A DNA stretch of 59,621 bases from Microcaldota archaeon (GCA_021817325.1 JAKAVK010000021.1:1-59621), one strand, 5' to 3'. Counted from the first letter of the stretch, positions 24,536 through 32,553 are shown. Notes: generated from the letters alone by a model not told the origin. Made by a program: numbers and translations.

Positions 24536-25324
24536 CTACATATAGCCCAGGGCCCTGAGCTTTGACATCACGTACTCTCTCTCCTTGTCCATGCTCCTTC
24601 CCGATCTTTCCTCGTCTTTCGTGGTCTCCAACTCCCTTATTATGTCGTTTACGCCCCTTGCGTCTGACTTCAACGGGATTGTGCAGTGGGTGCAACCCAG
24701 GCTCCTGTACCTGTACCCGTTTCTTGAGAAATAGAGAGGGTTGACAGGTATCTTTTCCTGTTTAATGTAATTCCATACGTCGATCTCGTTCCAATCCAGC
24801 AGCGGATGCACCCTTATGTGCCCCCTTACATCGAGTTTCGAGGAGTAATCATCCCACAGTTCGGCCGGCTGGTTCTTGTAGTTCCATCTGAAGTTCTTGT
24901 CCCTTGGGCTCATGTACCTCTCCTTGGCCCTTATGCCGTGTTCATCCCTGCGTATGGAGACTACAAGGGCATCGAAGCCGTAGGTTGCCATCAGCTTCTT
25001 CAGCGTCTCAGGCTTATTCTTCCCGCAACATGCGGATCCTACAAGGTCCGGATTTATCTCACTTTCGCCAACGATCAGGTCCAGCTTCCATTTCTTTGCA
25101 AGCTCATCCCTGAACCGGTACGTTTCTGGGAAGTCGATTGAATTGTCAATGTGGATTACAGGAAACGGTACCTTTCCAAGGAACGCCTTCCTGGCAAGTG
25201 CCAGCATTGTGGTGGAATCCTTGCCCATGCTCCAAAGCGCTGCTACGTTGTTGAATCTAAGCTTCGCTTCTCTTAGCAGATATATGCTCTTCTCCTCCAA
25301 AATTTTAAGGTCTTGTGGTATCAT
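24536..25324 (-). CDS. cysD: Sulfate adenylyltransferase subunit 2, CysD
   Basis: Makes adenosine 5'-phosphosulfate (APS) from ATP and sulfate. The 262-residue protein aligns by eye through most of its length with bacterial CysD: PP-loop W-S-M-G-K-D-S-T-T-M near residue 32, P-F-P-V-I-H-I-D, R-R-D-E-H-G-I-R-A-K-E-R, P-A-E-L-W, H-P-L-L-D-W-N-E-I-D-V-W, and D-E-E-R-S-G-R at the end. It lacks the roughly 35-residue insertion seen in E. coli near the R-F-R-T-L-G-C block and instead has L-G-C-T-H-C, a cysteine pair. The C-terminus reads K-L-R-A-L-G-Y-M, the same as the RHH protein that heads this operon. The start lies 1 bp after the preceding stop. Confidence 0.92.
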   Translation of the reverse strand: MIPQDLKILEEKSIYLLREAKLRFNNVAALWSMGKDSTTMLALARKAFLGKVPFPVIHIDNSIDFPETYRFRDELAKKWKLDLIVGESEINPDLVGSACCGKNKPETLKKLMATYGFDALVVSIRRDEHGIRAKERYMSPRDKNFRWNYKNQPAELWDDYSSKLDVRGHIRVHPLLDWNEIDVWNYIKQEKIPVNPLYFSRNGYRYRSLGCTHCTIPLKSDARGVNDIIRELETTKDEERSGRSMDKEREYVMSKLRALGYM

Positions 25325-25325
25325 C

Positions 25326-25625
25326 TCAATCCGCCGTGTTCCATACCTGCAGCCCGGACAGGTAGATAGTTGCGCCCCTCACCCTCTTCCCCTCCCTCAG
25401 TGAGAGTGGCACCTTTGTGACAATAGTGTGCTTAGAATCGTACAACTCTATGTGCGACTTGGTGAGGTCCTGCATCCTGTTAAGCCTGCCACCGTTTGCA
25501 AATATTATCCTGTAGTACCTTATACTGCTCCTCCTTAGCGCACCGGAGAAGCGCTTCCAATTCTCCTCGCTCTGATCCCTCCACAGCGCGTCGGCAGCCA
25601 TACGCATCTTAGATTCGACAGCCAA
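25326..25625 (-). CDS. Small unknown protein in the sulfate/sugar operon
   Basis: I do not recognise this 99-residue protein. It has an N-terminal helix rich in Trp/Arg/Glu (A-D-A-L-W-R-D-Q-S-E-E-N-W), then beta-rich segments with basic residues (V-P-L-S-L-R-E-G-K-R-V-R-G-A-T-I-Y-L-S-G). It has no cysteine or membrane segment. The TTG at 25625 is preferred because G-G-A-G-T-G-A-T, a near perfect Shine-Dalgarno, lies just 3 nt upstream and overlaps the RHH stop. An in-frame GTG at 25652 would overlap the RHH gene by 23 nt, and an ATG at 25610 is also possible. It lies between the regulator and cysD, so a role in this pathway is likely but unspecified. Confidence 0.6.
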   Translation of the reverse strand: MAVESKMRMAADALWRDQSEENWKRFSGALRRSSIRYYRIIFANGGRLNRMQDLTKSHIELYDSKHTIVTKVPLSLREGKRVRGATIYLSGLQVWNTAD

Positions 25626-25629
25626 TGTA

Positions 25630-25863
25630 TCACTCCATGTATCCAAGCGCACGCAGCTTTTCTATCACTGCGCTGCCCTTGTTGCTCTTAGAACCCTTCT
25701 TGCCCTCTAACTCCGCGGTGGTCTCCCTAAGTATGTAAGTAACGTAATCGGAGACAGAAGAGAACCCCGTATCCCTTATTTTGTACCTTATTTTTTCGAA
25801 TAGTGGCGCAGGAATCGTTATCGTGGTATACTTTCGCTTTGCACCGCTTGCCTGTCTTGCCAT
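25630..25863 (-). CDS. Ribbon-helix-helix DNA-binding protein, operon regulator candidate
   Basis: The 77-residue protein has a basic N-terminus, a strand (Y-T-T-I-T-I-P) and two helices (L-F-E-K-I-R-Y-K-I, then V-S-D-Y-V-T-Y-I-L-R-E-T) in the order of MetJ/Arc/CopG repressors, which bind operators as dimers through the paired strands. A charged linker and the C-terminal K-L-R-A-L-G-Y-M-E follow. The ATG at 25863 has GAGTGAT 4 nt upstream; a GTG at 25875 is also in frame. It is the first gene of the eight-gene operon, and an inverted repeat lies between it and its TATA box, so autoregulation is plausible. Confidence 0.82.
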   Translation of the reverse strand: MARQASGAKRKYTTITIPAPLFEKIRYKIRDTGFSSVSDYVTYILRETTAELEGKKGSKSNKGSAVIEKLRALGYME

Positions 25864-25881
25864 AGCATCACTCACTACCTT

Positions 25882-25912
25882 AATGTTGTGACATTATAAT
25901 ATATAAATGCGA
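25882..25912 (-). promoter_or_regulatory. Operon promoter with inverted-repeat operator candidate
   Basis: Upstream of the RHH gene, AATGT-TGTG-ACATT (25882-25895) is a perfect 5-bp inverted repeat with a 4-bp spacer. It lies immediately next to the TATA region ATTATAATATATAAAT (about 25893-25908, read on the minus strand as ATTTATATATTATAAT). A dimeric RHH protein bound here would block transcription start. Confidence 0.55.
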
Positions 25913-26043
25913 TTGCATGCTGGCTGGCGCCATTTTCATACGAAATGATTATTAAGCGTGCAAAAATACTCTTTTATATCGATATGCGAGTTTGGCCATC
26001 GCCAGGCTGCGGTAATGTAATGTTTACAACAAGAGGAAGCGTG

Positions 26044-26919
26044 ATGAGGAGGCGGATAGGCGAGCTTGGCATTAGCATGGACCAGAGATACATTGAGCTC
26101 TCTGCTGTGGCTAGGACAGAGAGGCCGGATTATGAAAAGAATATAGTAGTTCTGACAAAAAGGCAACGCGGCAGGGTGGAGGAGCTTCTCGCACAGGTTG
26201 ATGGGCTTGACCTCTCGCTTGGGCCGTGGGACAGGTTAGTAGGCAGGCGCACCAATGCGCTATCCAGGCAACTGAAAGCACTGACCAGACTGAATGGTGA
26301 ACTTGAGACCGCGCTGCGGGAATTTGGGCCAGGCGGAACCAACAGGAGCTACAGGCAGCTATCTCAAATTAAGAATGGCACTGCGGCAGGCAATGCGTCT
26401 GCTGTTAAGGCGACAGCAGAGAATGGCGACTGCGGCAATGGGAAGGTCAAGACGCGGCCTATACCGACGCATACGCTTGCAGAAGCGCTTGAGGATACAG
26501 TACATAAAGCCAGCCTTGCTTTTGTAGGGGGCGGTGGAATTGAAGATAGGATAACAAAGGCATTTGTATCGCTGAAGAACATGAGGCAGATGTCGATTGT
26601 TAAGACCTTTGAGAAGCTTAACGAGGAAGATAGGAGGCTAGAACTGCTTGGACTGATGATCAGAAGGCGCGGCATCACTATGTCAAGGAAAGACTTCAGG
26701 TGTGCTCTTGAACTTTGCAATGTGCGCGTTGAGGATATGGCAGGCAATGGGGACTGGAAGCTGATGTACAAGGCGGGGGATGGCACGGTTACCAGAACGA
26801 TGATGAGCGGCGACCATAGCCACAGGGAGATTGGCCCGCATTACTCCCTGCCGGTCATAAGCAGACTGCTTGGCAAGAGTAGCTGCGGGAGGGATTTTGA
26901 GACTGCATCAGTCTGCTAA
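26044..26919 (+). CDS. Unknown soluble protein
   Basis: I do not recognise this 291-residue protein. It is charged and mainly helical, without signal or membrane segments. The first 100 residues are rich in Arg/Leu (coiled-coil-like, around L-T-R-L-N-G-E-L-E-T-A-L-R-E). A low-complexity Ala/Asn/Gly linker follows at about 105-145, then a helical part with E-E-D-R-R-L-E-L-L-G-L-M-I-R-R-R-G-I that looks like a winged-helix or helix-turn-helix element near residues 195-235. It ends G-R-D-F-E-T-A-S-V-C. A TATA-like TTTTATATCG lies near 25970-25980; the ATG at 26044 with GAGGAAGCG upstream is preferred, but 26020 and 25984 are in frame. A nucleic-acid role is only a guess. Confidence 0.6.
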   Translation: MRRRIGELGISMDQRYIELSAVARTERPDYEKNIVVLTKRQRGRVEELLAQVDGLDLSLGPWDRLVGRRTNALSRQLKALTRLNGELETALREFGPGGTNRSYRQLSQIKNGTAAGNASAVKATAENGDCGNGKVKTRPIPTHTLAEALEDTVHKASLAFVGGGGIEDRITKAFVSLKNMRQMSIVKTFEKLNEEDRRLELLGLMIRRRGITMSRKDFRCALELCNVRVEDMAGNGDWKLMYKAGDGTVTRTMMSGDHSHREIGPHYSLPVISRLLGKSSCGRDFETASVC

Positions 26920-27111
26920 GGCATGCACTGCGCAAGGATTGCACCATCCGGTTGCCCTACTTCTCAAGATCGGCAATAACCGGCGCTGCGATGGTTATGA
27001 TTGCCGCAAGCATTGCAGAATAGGGATATGTCTCGATCCCGGCACACTATACATGTGTCCATAGGCATATTGCAAGCTATTTGAGGCAGGAATCCATTAA
27101 CCTCTGAGCGC

Positions 27112-28491
27112 TCACTGCAGCGTTCCCTGATCCTTCGTGTATAATATTATGCCGCGCTCCCTTCTCTGGAACGGGTTTGCCCTGTTTCCATATATAGCCT
27201 TTACCCCCTTTGAGAGTGCGAGTTCCACGAGCCTCTGCGTTATTACGCCGTCAAGCACTATGGCGTAGACTCCTGAAGTATCCTGAACCTCGACCAGAAG
27301 CTCCCTTATTGGCATCTCCTTGATAATGTTGCCTGCTGGATCATAAAGCCTGGAGCGCAGCGAACCGGAAAGCTCATCCAGACCGGAGCCAAGCTGCGAG
27401 AGCAGCGCTGATTTGAGCGCAGGTTCGGCCATTGGCTGCTGCACCTCTTCCTTCCTTTGAATCTCTGCCTTCATGCCCTCATCATTCCTTACATCTAGGC
27501 TAATACTGGGCGCAGGCTTGGCTGCGGGAAGTGGCTGCTTGGCCACTTCGGGCTGCATCGGCTGGGCCACCTGGGCCTGCAGCGACGAGCCCCTGTCCAC
27601 CTGAAGAGGAATCGGCCTTTGCGGCTGGCTTGACGCGGATCTTGATCTCTGAACCCTTGATGCGATTGGATCCATATCCACAGGGGATCTCGATCTCATT
27701 GCTTTTATTATCTCCTTTCTCGTGAGATCCTCGACCTCCTTCCCATCCGGCGCCCTTGCGACATAGTCTATCTCGGCAACGTTCATGAGCGATCTGAGTA
27801 TCAGGTCGCCGCCGCGGTCGCCGTCGAGGAAGACGGTGACCTCTTTCTGGTTGCACAGCGCTATCAGACTCTTTGGTATGTTGTTTGTTGCGCCGCCGAC
27901 TGCCACAGCGTTGGTTATGTCGTTCCTAAGCAGGGTTAGGACATCGGCCCTGCCTTCGACTATTATTATCTCCTCCATCTTTGCGACATCAGGGCCCGCT
28001 GGCAGCTTCTCAGGCCCGTAGGCTGTAACCTCGGCTGCGCGCACGTCTGACTGCACTAGCTCTGCAATCTCCCTGCTGTCAGGCAGCTCAGTGGTAAGGA
28101 GTATCTTTACCAGCTCCTTTGCCCTTATGAGTATCTTCCTCCTCTTCTCTGACCTTGTGTCCTCCACCTTCTCAACGCTGAACTGGGCCTCGTAGGGGCC
28201 GACCCTGTCCACAGCCTCTACGGCCGCGGCTAGTATGCATGTCTCTATCCTGTCCAGCGAAGCCGGAAGGTAGAGCCGTCCGTGCGTCTTGTTGCCATTC
28301 TGCTGCAGCTCTATCTCTATCCTGCCTATCTTACCGTTCTTCTGCAGCTCGCGCAGATCAAGCTCGTTTCCAAGAAGCCCTTCAGTCTGCCCGAAGACAG
28401 CCCCTATTATGTCAGGCTTGTCAACCATGCCGTCAATCGCAAACTTCGATTCAACCATGTACTTTACTATCTCTAGATAAGTTTTTGCCAT
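27112..28491 (-). CDS. dnaG: Archaeal DnaG-type primase
   Basis: The 459-residue protein is the archaeal DnaG homologue, which has been found with the archaeal exosome and to have primer synthesis activity. The N-terminus matches the archaeal form (A-K-T-Y-L-E-I-V-K-Y, D-K-P-D-I-I-G-A-V-F-G-Q-T-E-G-L-L-G). A TOPRIM domain follows with I-I-I-V-E-G-R-A-D-V near residue 167 and F-L-D-G-D-R-G-G-D near residue 220. A Pro/Gln/Ser-rich linker (about 285-350) leads to a C-terminal domain. No zinc-binding N-terminal domain is present, as expected for archaea. ATG 28491 is chosen because it begins M-A-K-T-Y like other archaeal DnaG. It overlaps the preceding TOPRIM gene by 41 bp, suggesting translational coupling. 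Confidence 0.92.
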   Translation of the reverse strand: MAKTYLEIVKYMVESKFAIDGMVDKPDIIGAVFGQTEGLLGNELDLRELQKNGKIGRIEIELQQNGNKTHGRLYLPASLDRIETCILAAAVEAVDRVGPYEAQFSVEKVEDTRSEKRRKILIRAKELVKILLTTELPDSREIAELVQSDVRAAEVTAYGPEKLPAGPDVAKMEEIIIVEGRADVLTLLRNDITNAVAVGGATNNIPKSLIALCNQKEVTVFLDGDRGGDLILRSLMNVAEIDYVARAPDGKEVEDLTRKEIIKAMRSRSPVDMDPIASRVQRSRSASSQPQRPIPLQVDRGSSLQAQVAQPMQPEVAKQPLPAAKPAPSISLDVRNDEGMKAEIQRKEEVQQPMAEPALKSALLSQLGSGLDELSGSLRSRLYDPAGNIIKEMPIRELLVEVQDTSGVYAIVLDGVITQRLVELALSKGVKAIYGNRANPFQRRERGIILYTKDQGTLQ

Positions 28492-28873
28492 AATATCTAC
28501 CTTTTTCGTTCTCACGAATCTCCTCTATTGGTCTGGTCAGCTGCTCTACGCTGGTGAGGTTCAGCATCTTTAGCAATTTCTTCGAGACATCGCTGTTTAT
28601 AGTGTATCTCTTGTCGATCGTCAGCAGTGCATCCATTATCTTCTCGCTCTTCTGGTCGCCGCCCTTGTCGCTGTCCACCATTATGTAGACGGTCTCGTTT
28701 GGATCAGGTGCCTCCTTCATGTTAACTATCCTTTCATATGGTATTGCCCTGATTCCCAGCATCGAGAGCACCCTTATATCGTGCCTGCCTTCCACTATCA
28801 CGGTGCCTCCCTTTAGAAGTTCGAGTATCTGCTCAACCTTCCTCTTTCGCCATTCTGCTGCCTGCCGGTTCAC
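28451..28873 (-). CDS. Small TOPRIM-domain protein
   Basis: The 140-residue protein is a stand-alone TOPRIM domain: V-I-V-E-G-R-H-D-I near residue 27 and V-D-S-D-K-G-G-D near residue 68, the two acidic motifs used by DnaG, topoisomerases and RNase M5-like enzymes to bind metal. Small stand-alone TOPRIM proteins of this kind are common in archaea; some are annotated as RNase M5-like or primase-related. Its GTG start at 28873 is the best in-frame codon. It precedes dnaG and overlaps it by 41 bp, so the two TOPRIM proteins are made from one transcript and may act together in RNA or DNA processing. Precise activity is unknown. Confidence 0.82.
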   Translation of the reverse strand: MNRQAAEWRKRKVEQILELLKGGTVIVEGRHDIRVLSMLGIRAIPYERIVNMKEAPDPNETVYIMVDSDKGGDQKSEKIMDALLTIDKRYTINSDVSKKLLKMLNLTSVEQLTRPIEEIRENEKGRYYGKNLSRDSKVHG

Positions 28874-29012
28874 TTCGATCCACTAGGAAAAGCCGCACTA
28901 GACAAGCCTGGCAGTGGCTTCTCTCCAGTCAAAAAAGACAATTCTATAAGTATAAAGTGCCATGCTTACTACCTGTTAAAGTGCGACCTCATTCCCGTTA
29001 ATTATTTAATAT

Positions 29013-29035
29013 GGAAACATTAATATAGGTTTCAT
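29013..29035 (+). promoter_or_regulatory. AT-rich promoter region upstream of hjc
   Basis: TTAATATGGAAACATTAATATAGG contains TATA-like elements (TTTAATATG at 29007-29015 and ATTAATATAG at 29024-29033) some 60-80 nt upstream of the hjc ATG at 29092. This leaves a leader of roughly 30-50 nt. Confidence 0.4.
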
Positions 29036-29091
29036 GCAAGGGAAAGTCGTATCTTTGAACATGCGGCTTTCAAGTGGTTGCGGGCGATCGG

Positions 29092-29517
29092 ATGCGTAGA
29101 TACGTGAAGGGTGCCAGGTCGGAGCGGGAGCTTCTCAACATATTTTACAATATGGGCTATTCGGTGGTGAGAGCTGCTGGAAGCGGCGTAAATGCCCTTG
29201 GGCCAGACATCCTGGCCATACGCAAGGGCATGTGCATAGCGATAGAGTGCAAGGCCTGGGACAGGGGCAGCCTGAGCCTAGACTTCGACCAGTTCGACAA
29301 GCTGCTGGAATGGGAAGCCAACACCCAGTTTCCCACATTTGTCGCATGGCGCATGAACAACAAGGGCTGGTTCTTCATAAAACTGAGCGAGTTCACGAAG
29401 AACGAGCATAGCTACACAGTCACAATGAAGAAGACCATTGAGGTGGGCAGACTACTTGAGCACGTGGCTGCAGAGCCTGCGAATGTGAATGCTGTTTCTG
29501 CAGCCACAACAGGCTGA
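29092..29517 (+). CDS. hjc: Holliday junction resolvase Hjc
   Basis: Cuts four-way DNA junctions in recombination and repair. The 141-residue protein has the Hjc nuclease pattern: Glu11 in G-A-R-S-E-R-E-L, Asp39 in G-P-D-I-L, then Glu52-x-Lys54 in A-I-E-C-K-A-W-D. This is the PD-(D/E)xK arrangement of archaeal Hjc, and the following D-F-D-Q-F-D-K-L segment also fits. The length is typical of the family. The ATG at 29092 is preferred because archaeal Hjc begins near R-x-x-K-G-x-x-x-E-R-E-L; an upstream in-frame start at 29074 adds six residues. It is divergent from the dnaG-TOPRIM pair. Confidence 0.93.
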   Translation: MRRYVKGARSERELLNIFYNMGYSVVRAAGSGVNALGPDILAIRKGMCIAIECKAWDRGSLSLDFDQFDKLLEWEANTQFPTFVAWRMNNKGWFFIKLSEFTKNEHSYTVTMKKTIEVGRLLEHVAAEPANVNAVSAATTG

Positions 29518-29625
29518 CAGATGCGGCAGTCAGTGGTATTAGCTCCTTGCGCAGAGAAGCTGCGCTTGGCTGGTGTTCTGCAGCCCAGCTGACTGCTGAG
29601 GCAGCCGTATTGGCGCATGAACAGC

Positions 29626-30273
29626 TCACGCGAATTCTGCGGCTATCGGGCATGCGTTGTAGTAGCTCTCATTTGCATTTATGTACAGGTGCGTCGGCGT
29701 TATCGTTGTCCTGTTGTATGTGCTACTATAGTTTAGGTATATGCCAGGCTCGTTCTGAGCAGTGGCAAGGCATGCACCTGCGCTCTTTGTTATGTAGTTG
29801 GCGGAATGGCCAAGGCCGGTAGGCGAATAGGTGCATGAGGTCTGGTTGACCAGGAAGAAGTCTATCGTGCTTGCCCCCCTCACCCCGCTGAGGATGTCTA
29901 TCAGCCGTGTGAAGCACGGCTCTTCAAGGGGCCACTGGGTGTTGTTGTGGTAGATGACCGTGACCGCCACTCTTGGCGCATTGTCAAAGTTGTTCTTAAA
30001 CGACGAGAATGATGCACCGGACAGGCTGGGCAGCTGGAAGAGCACAAGGTACACAACGGCAGCGGCCAGCAGCACTATGATCGCTATTGCTAGATATCTC
30101 TGGCCCAGCTGCGATCCGCGCTGCGCTGACGGCTCTGCCTTCCTGGCCGCCTGTTCCTCATGCCTTATTGGGCGGTGCTCTATTTGAGGTATCTGCTCGC
30201 CATCCACATTGGGGGTATGCTTCTGCTTTCTCTCTCCGTTCCTTCCATTGCGCGTCCTCTTCCTCTCTGCCAT
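29626..30273 (-). CDS. Single-pass membrane protein with 4-Cys external domain
   Basis: The 215-residue protein has a 70-residue basic cytoplasmic N-terminus (many Arg, Lys, His), one hydrophobic helix at about residues 77-97, and a C-terminal extracellular domain with six N-x-S/T sequons and four cysteines. The last part (A-G-A-C-L-A-T-A-x-x-x-x-x-I-Y-L-N-Y ... T-x-L-Y-I-N-A-N-E-S-Y-Y-N-A-C-P) matches the end of the larger protein encoded just upstream, with which it shares a transcript (4 bp gap). Function unknown; the domain arrangement suggests a surface complex of the two proteins. Confidence 0.7.
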   Translation of the reverse strand: MAERKRTRNGRNGERKQKHTPNVDGEQIPQIEHRPIRHEEQAARKAEPSAQRGSQLGQRYLAIAIIVLLAAAVVYLVLFQLPSLSGASFSSFKNNFDNAPRVAVTVIYHNNTQWPLEEPCFTRLIDILSGVRGASTIDFFLVNQTSCTYSPTGLGHSANYITKSAGACLATAQNEPGIYLNYSSTYNRTTITPTHLYINANESYYNACPIAAEFA

Positions 30274-30277
30274 GCGA

Positions 30278-32356
30278 TCATCCTACAAGCAGCGCTGCGG
30301 GGCAGCTTGCCATTGAGCTGGAGTTGCCGCGTACGCTGAGTACCGTTCCGTAGTACGAGTACAGGTGTATACTTGTCGTGTTGCCATTTGATAGTATTAT
30401 TACTGGCACATTCCTTGATGCATATGCTGCAAGGCATGCGCCGGTCGCTTCGATGCCAGAAGCGCTACTGCATCTGTCGCCGAGAATTGTGATGCTCTGG
30501 ACTGTCTTGTTGAGCGAGGACGCCTGCGAGCTCACCTTGGCTGCGCATGATAGCATGCCCTGCGTAGAGGTGCCGTTTAGCGCTATTACAATCGTGTTTG
30601 AGGATGCCACTGCGGCGGTGAATGACCCGAACGGAGCCGATGAATTTGCAAGGCTTGCATATGCGTACGAGCCTATGATGAAAGCAAGTGCGAGTATCGC
30701 CACCAGCAGGTATATGTTCCTGTTTATGGCCTTGTGGTTGTGCTTCCTTGAAGCGAGATTGGTCTGCTTATGCTGCCTGCCGCCTGCCCTCAGGTACATG
30801 ATCACGGCAAACGCGAGGACTACGAGCCCTACTATTATATTAGGCAGGGACCCTGCAAGAGGCGCGATTGAGACCGACTGACTGTACTGCTCCCTGAATG
30901 CGGGCAGTATGGCAGTTGCAATTGAGGCACTGAGCTGGTGCAGCACGTCTGCCGAGTCCACTGAGCTGCCTGCAGCTGCGACAAGCTGCTGGTGCAGCTG
31001 CGCAAGCTTCACATCGCTCTGTGAGATGTTGCTTACCCTCCCGTTGAGCTGCGCGCTGAGCTGCAGCTGGTCGAATGCCAGTGCGGCTATGCGCTGGTTG
31101 TTATTTCCCTCAAGCTGCAGCGCTATAAGCAGGGCCGTGTTGTTCCTTGCTGTATTGACAGCGCTTCCATATGATGCGTTGAGCTGAAGGTAGCTAGCGA
31201 GAAGAGCGCTCTTCTGGCTTGCCATAGAGCGGTTCTGCTCTGTCATGTTTAGCGAAGCGTAATCAGATACAAGATGCGAATAGTTAGACTCGAAGGCAGA
31301 CAGCCTGGCGGAGAGGCTGGCATTTGAGATGTGGGAGAGCAGCGCATTCACCGAAGACACAGTGGAGTTGTACCCCCGCAGCGTGGTATTGAGCATTATC
31401 GCAAGCTGCTCGCCTTTCTGCCTGGTGACTATAGGAGTCACGTATAGATCGGCATTCGAGGCTGCGCCTGCGGCCACCTGGTTTATCTGCGCGCTTGTGA
31501 ACGGAAGCGAGAGCATCGAGGAGAGGGTCGACTGCACGTTGCTCAGTGCGGTATTGTTGAATGTTAGCGACTCGCAGAAGCCGACTGACGCGCAGTACCA
31601 TGGAGCGCTCAGGAGGTTTGAGCCATAGCCTATGCACGTGTTTACCTGCGACGGAGTCAGCTGTGGTGGCGGGAAGATGGGGTTCTTGCCAATTGTCGAG
31701 GTTATCTGCGATATACGGCTGATGCTGTTGTTGAGCTGCGGAACGAGCTGGCCGATGTTGGTCTTGTTTATCGATGAGACAGTCGCATTGAAGCCCATAT
31801 AGGCGTCGCTTAGCTGGGTGTAGTTTGTGTAGAAGTTCATAAGGCCGAAGCCGAACGCGCTGTCCGGGCCTCCAAGCGCAGCCAGCGCCTTTGAGCAAAC
31901 GGGCACGGTGGCGCACGAGCGGCAGTAATTATCAAGAGTGCACGTGTTGTTGGTATGATAGTATCCGGCCTCGACAAGGCAGTCGGTGATCGGACCTGAG
32001 GACGACGATTCAAACTTATGCATCTGGCTCTCGAGCCTGCTGAAGTTGGCCTGTGCGTAGCTCATTGCAAGGGTCTCGTTGCTTATCACTGCTGCGATGC
32101 TAGACTGGTTTGTCACGATGGAGTAGCCGCTTGTGACGTTGACAACGAACTCAAGCGTATTGCCTGCCGAATACAGCAGCACATAGCTGCCGCTGCCGTA
32201 GGTCACGTTTACTGGATGCAGATGCATGGCTATCGCGTTAGGCACGCTGTAGCTAGCAAGCAGTGAATTTACTGATGCCATTGAGTATGCATCTGCGCCG
32301 CCGGCAACAGAGGCGAGAAACGCAAACGTTATAAGTAGTGCCACCCTCGTATTCAT
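30278..32356 (-). CDS. Large two-pass membrane protein with extracellular coiled region
   Basis: The 692-residue protein has a signal peptide (M-N-T-R-V-A-L-L-I...; about residues 1-24) and a long extracellular region rich in Ser/Asn/Ala with many N-x-S/T sequons, eight or more cysteines between about 110 and 270 and heptad-like stretches. A transmembrane helix lies near 520-545, with a basic cytoplasmic loop (R-K-H-N-H-K), a second helix near 555-580, and a C-terminal external domain with four cysteines. That last domain resembles the one in the next gene. The ATG at 32356 follows a TATA box (CCTTTAAATACAT on the minus strand, 32401-32413) by about 45 nt. Role not known; a surface or cell-contact function is a guess. 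Confidence 0.7.
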   Translation of the reverse strand: MNTRVALLITFAFLASVAGGADAYSMASVNSLLASYSVPNAIAMHLHPVNVTYGSGSYVLLYSAGNTLEFVVNVTSGYSIVTNQSSIAAVISNETLAMSYAQANFSRLESQMHKFESSSSGPITDCLVEAGYYHTNNTCTLDNYCRSCATVPVCSKALAALGGPDSAFGFGLMNFYTNYTQLSDAYMGFNATVSSINKTNIGQLVPQLNNSISRISQITSTIGKNPIFPPPQLTPSQVNTCIGYGSNLLSAPWYCASVGFCESLTFNNTALSNVQSTLSSMLSLPFTSAQINQVAAGAASNADLYVTPIVTRQKGEQLAIMLNTTLRGYNSTVSSVNALLSHISNASLSARLSAFESNYSHLVSDYASLNMTEQNRSMASQKSALLASYLQLNASYGSAVNTARNNTALLIALQLEGNNNQRIAALAFDQLQLSAQLNGRVSNISQSDVKLAQLHQQLVAAAGSSVDSADVLHQLSASIATAILPAFREQYSQSVSIAPLAGSLPNIIVGLVVLAFAVIMYLRAGGRQHKQTNLASRKHNHKAINRNIYLLVAILALAFIIGSYAYASLANSSAPFGSFTAAVASSNTIVIALNGTSTQGMLSCAAKVSSQASSLNKTVQSITILGDRCSSASGIEATGACLAAYASRNVPVIILSNGNTTSIHLYSYYGTVLSVRGNSSSMASCPAALLVG

Positions 32357-32493
32357 GCAAAGCACGTGGAAGTTTTTGGTCAGTTATGATGCTCTGATAA
32401 TGTATTTAAAGGTATCCAGTCATTTCGCGCAGGTGCAGCATTTTTTGCAACGCTAGGCTGGAGGATTATAAACAATAAAGAAAAAGAAGAGCG

Positions 32494-32514
32494 GGCGGTG
32501 CAAAACGCACCGCC
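32494..32514 (-). terminator. Hairpin terminator of the S-layer gene
   Basis: GGCGGTGC (32494-32501) pairs with GCACCGCC (32507-32514) across AAAAC. On the minus strand it lies about 40 nt past the S-layer stop and is followed by the pyrimidine-rich CTCTTCTTTTTC. Confidence 0.7.
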
Positions 32515-32553
32515 GCGCCCATTGATCACTTGTCGCTTGTTCCTTCAAGCCAG

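Noticed and set aside
31284-31916. A 210-residue frame opposite the large membrane protein gene
   Set aside because: It lies in another frame on the same strand within a gene that has a clear signal peptide and membrane segments, and has a shadow-like Arg/His-rich composition.
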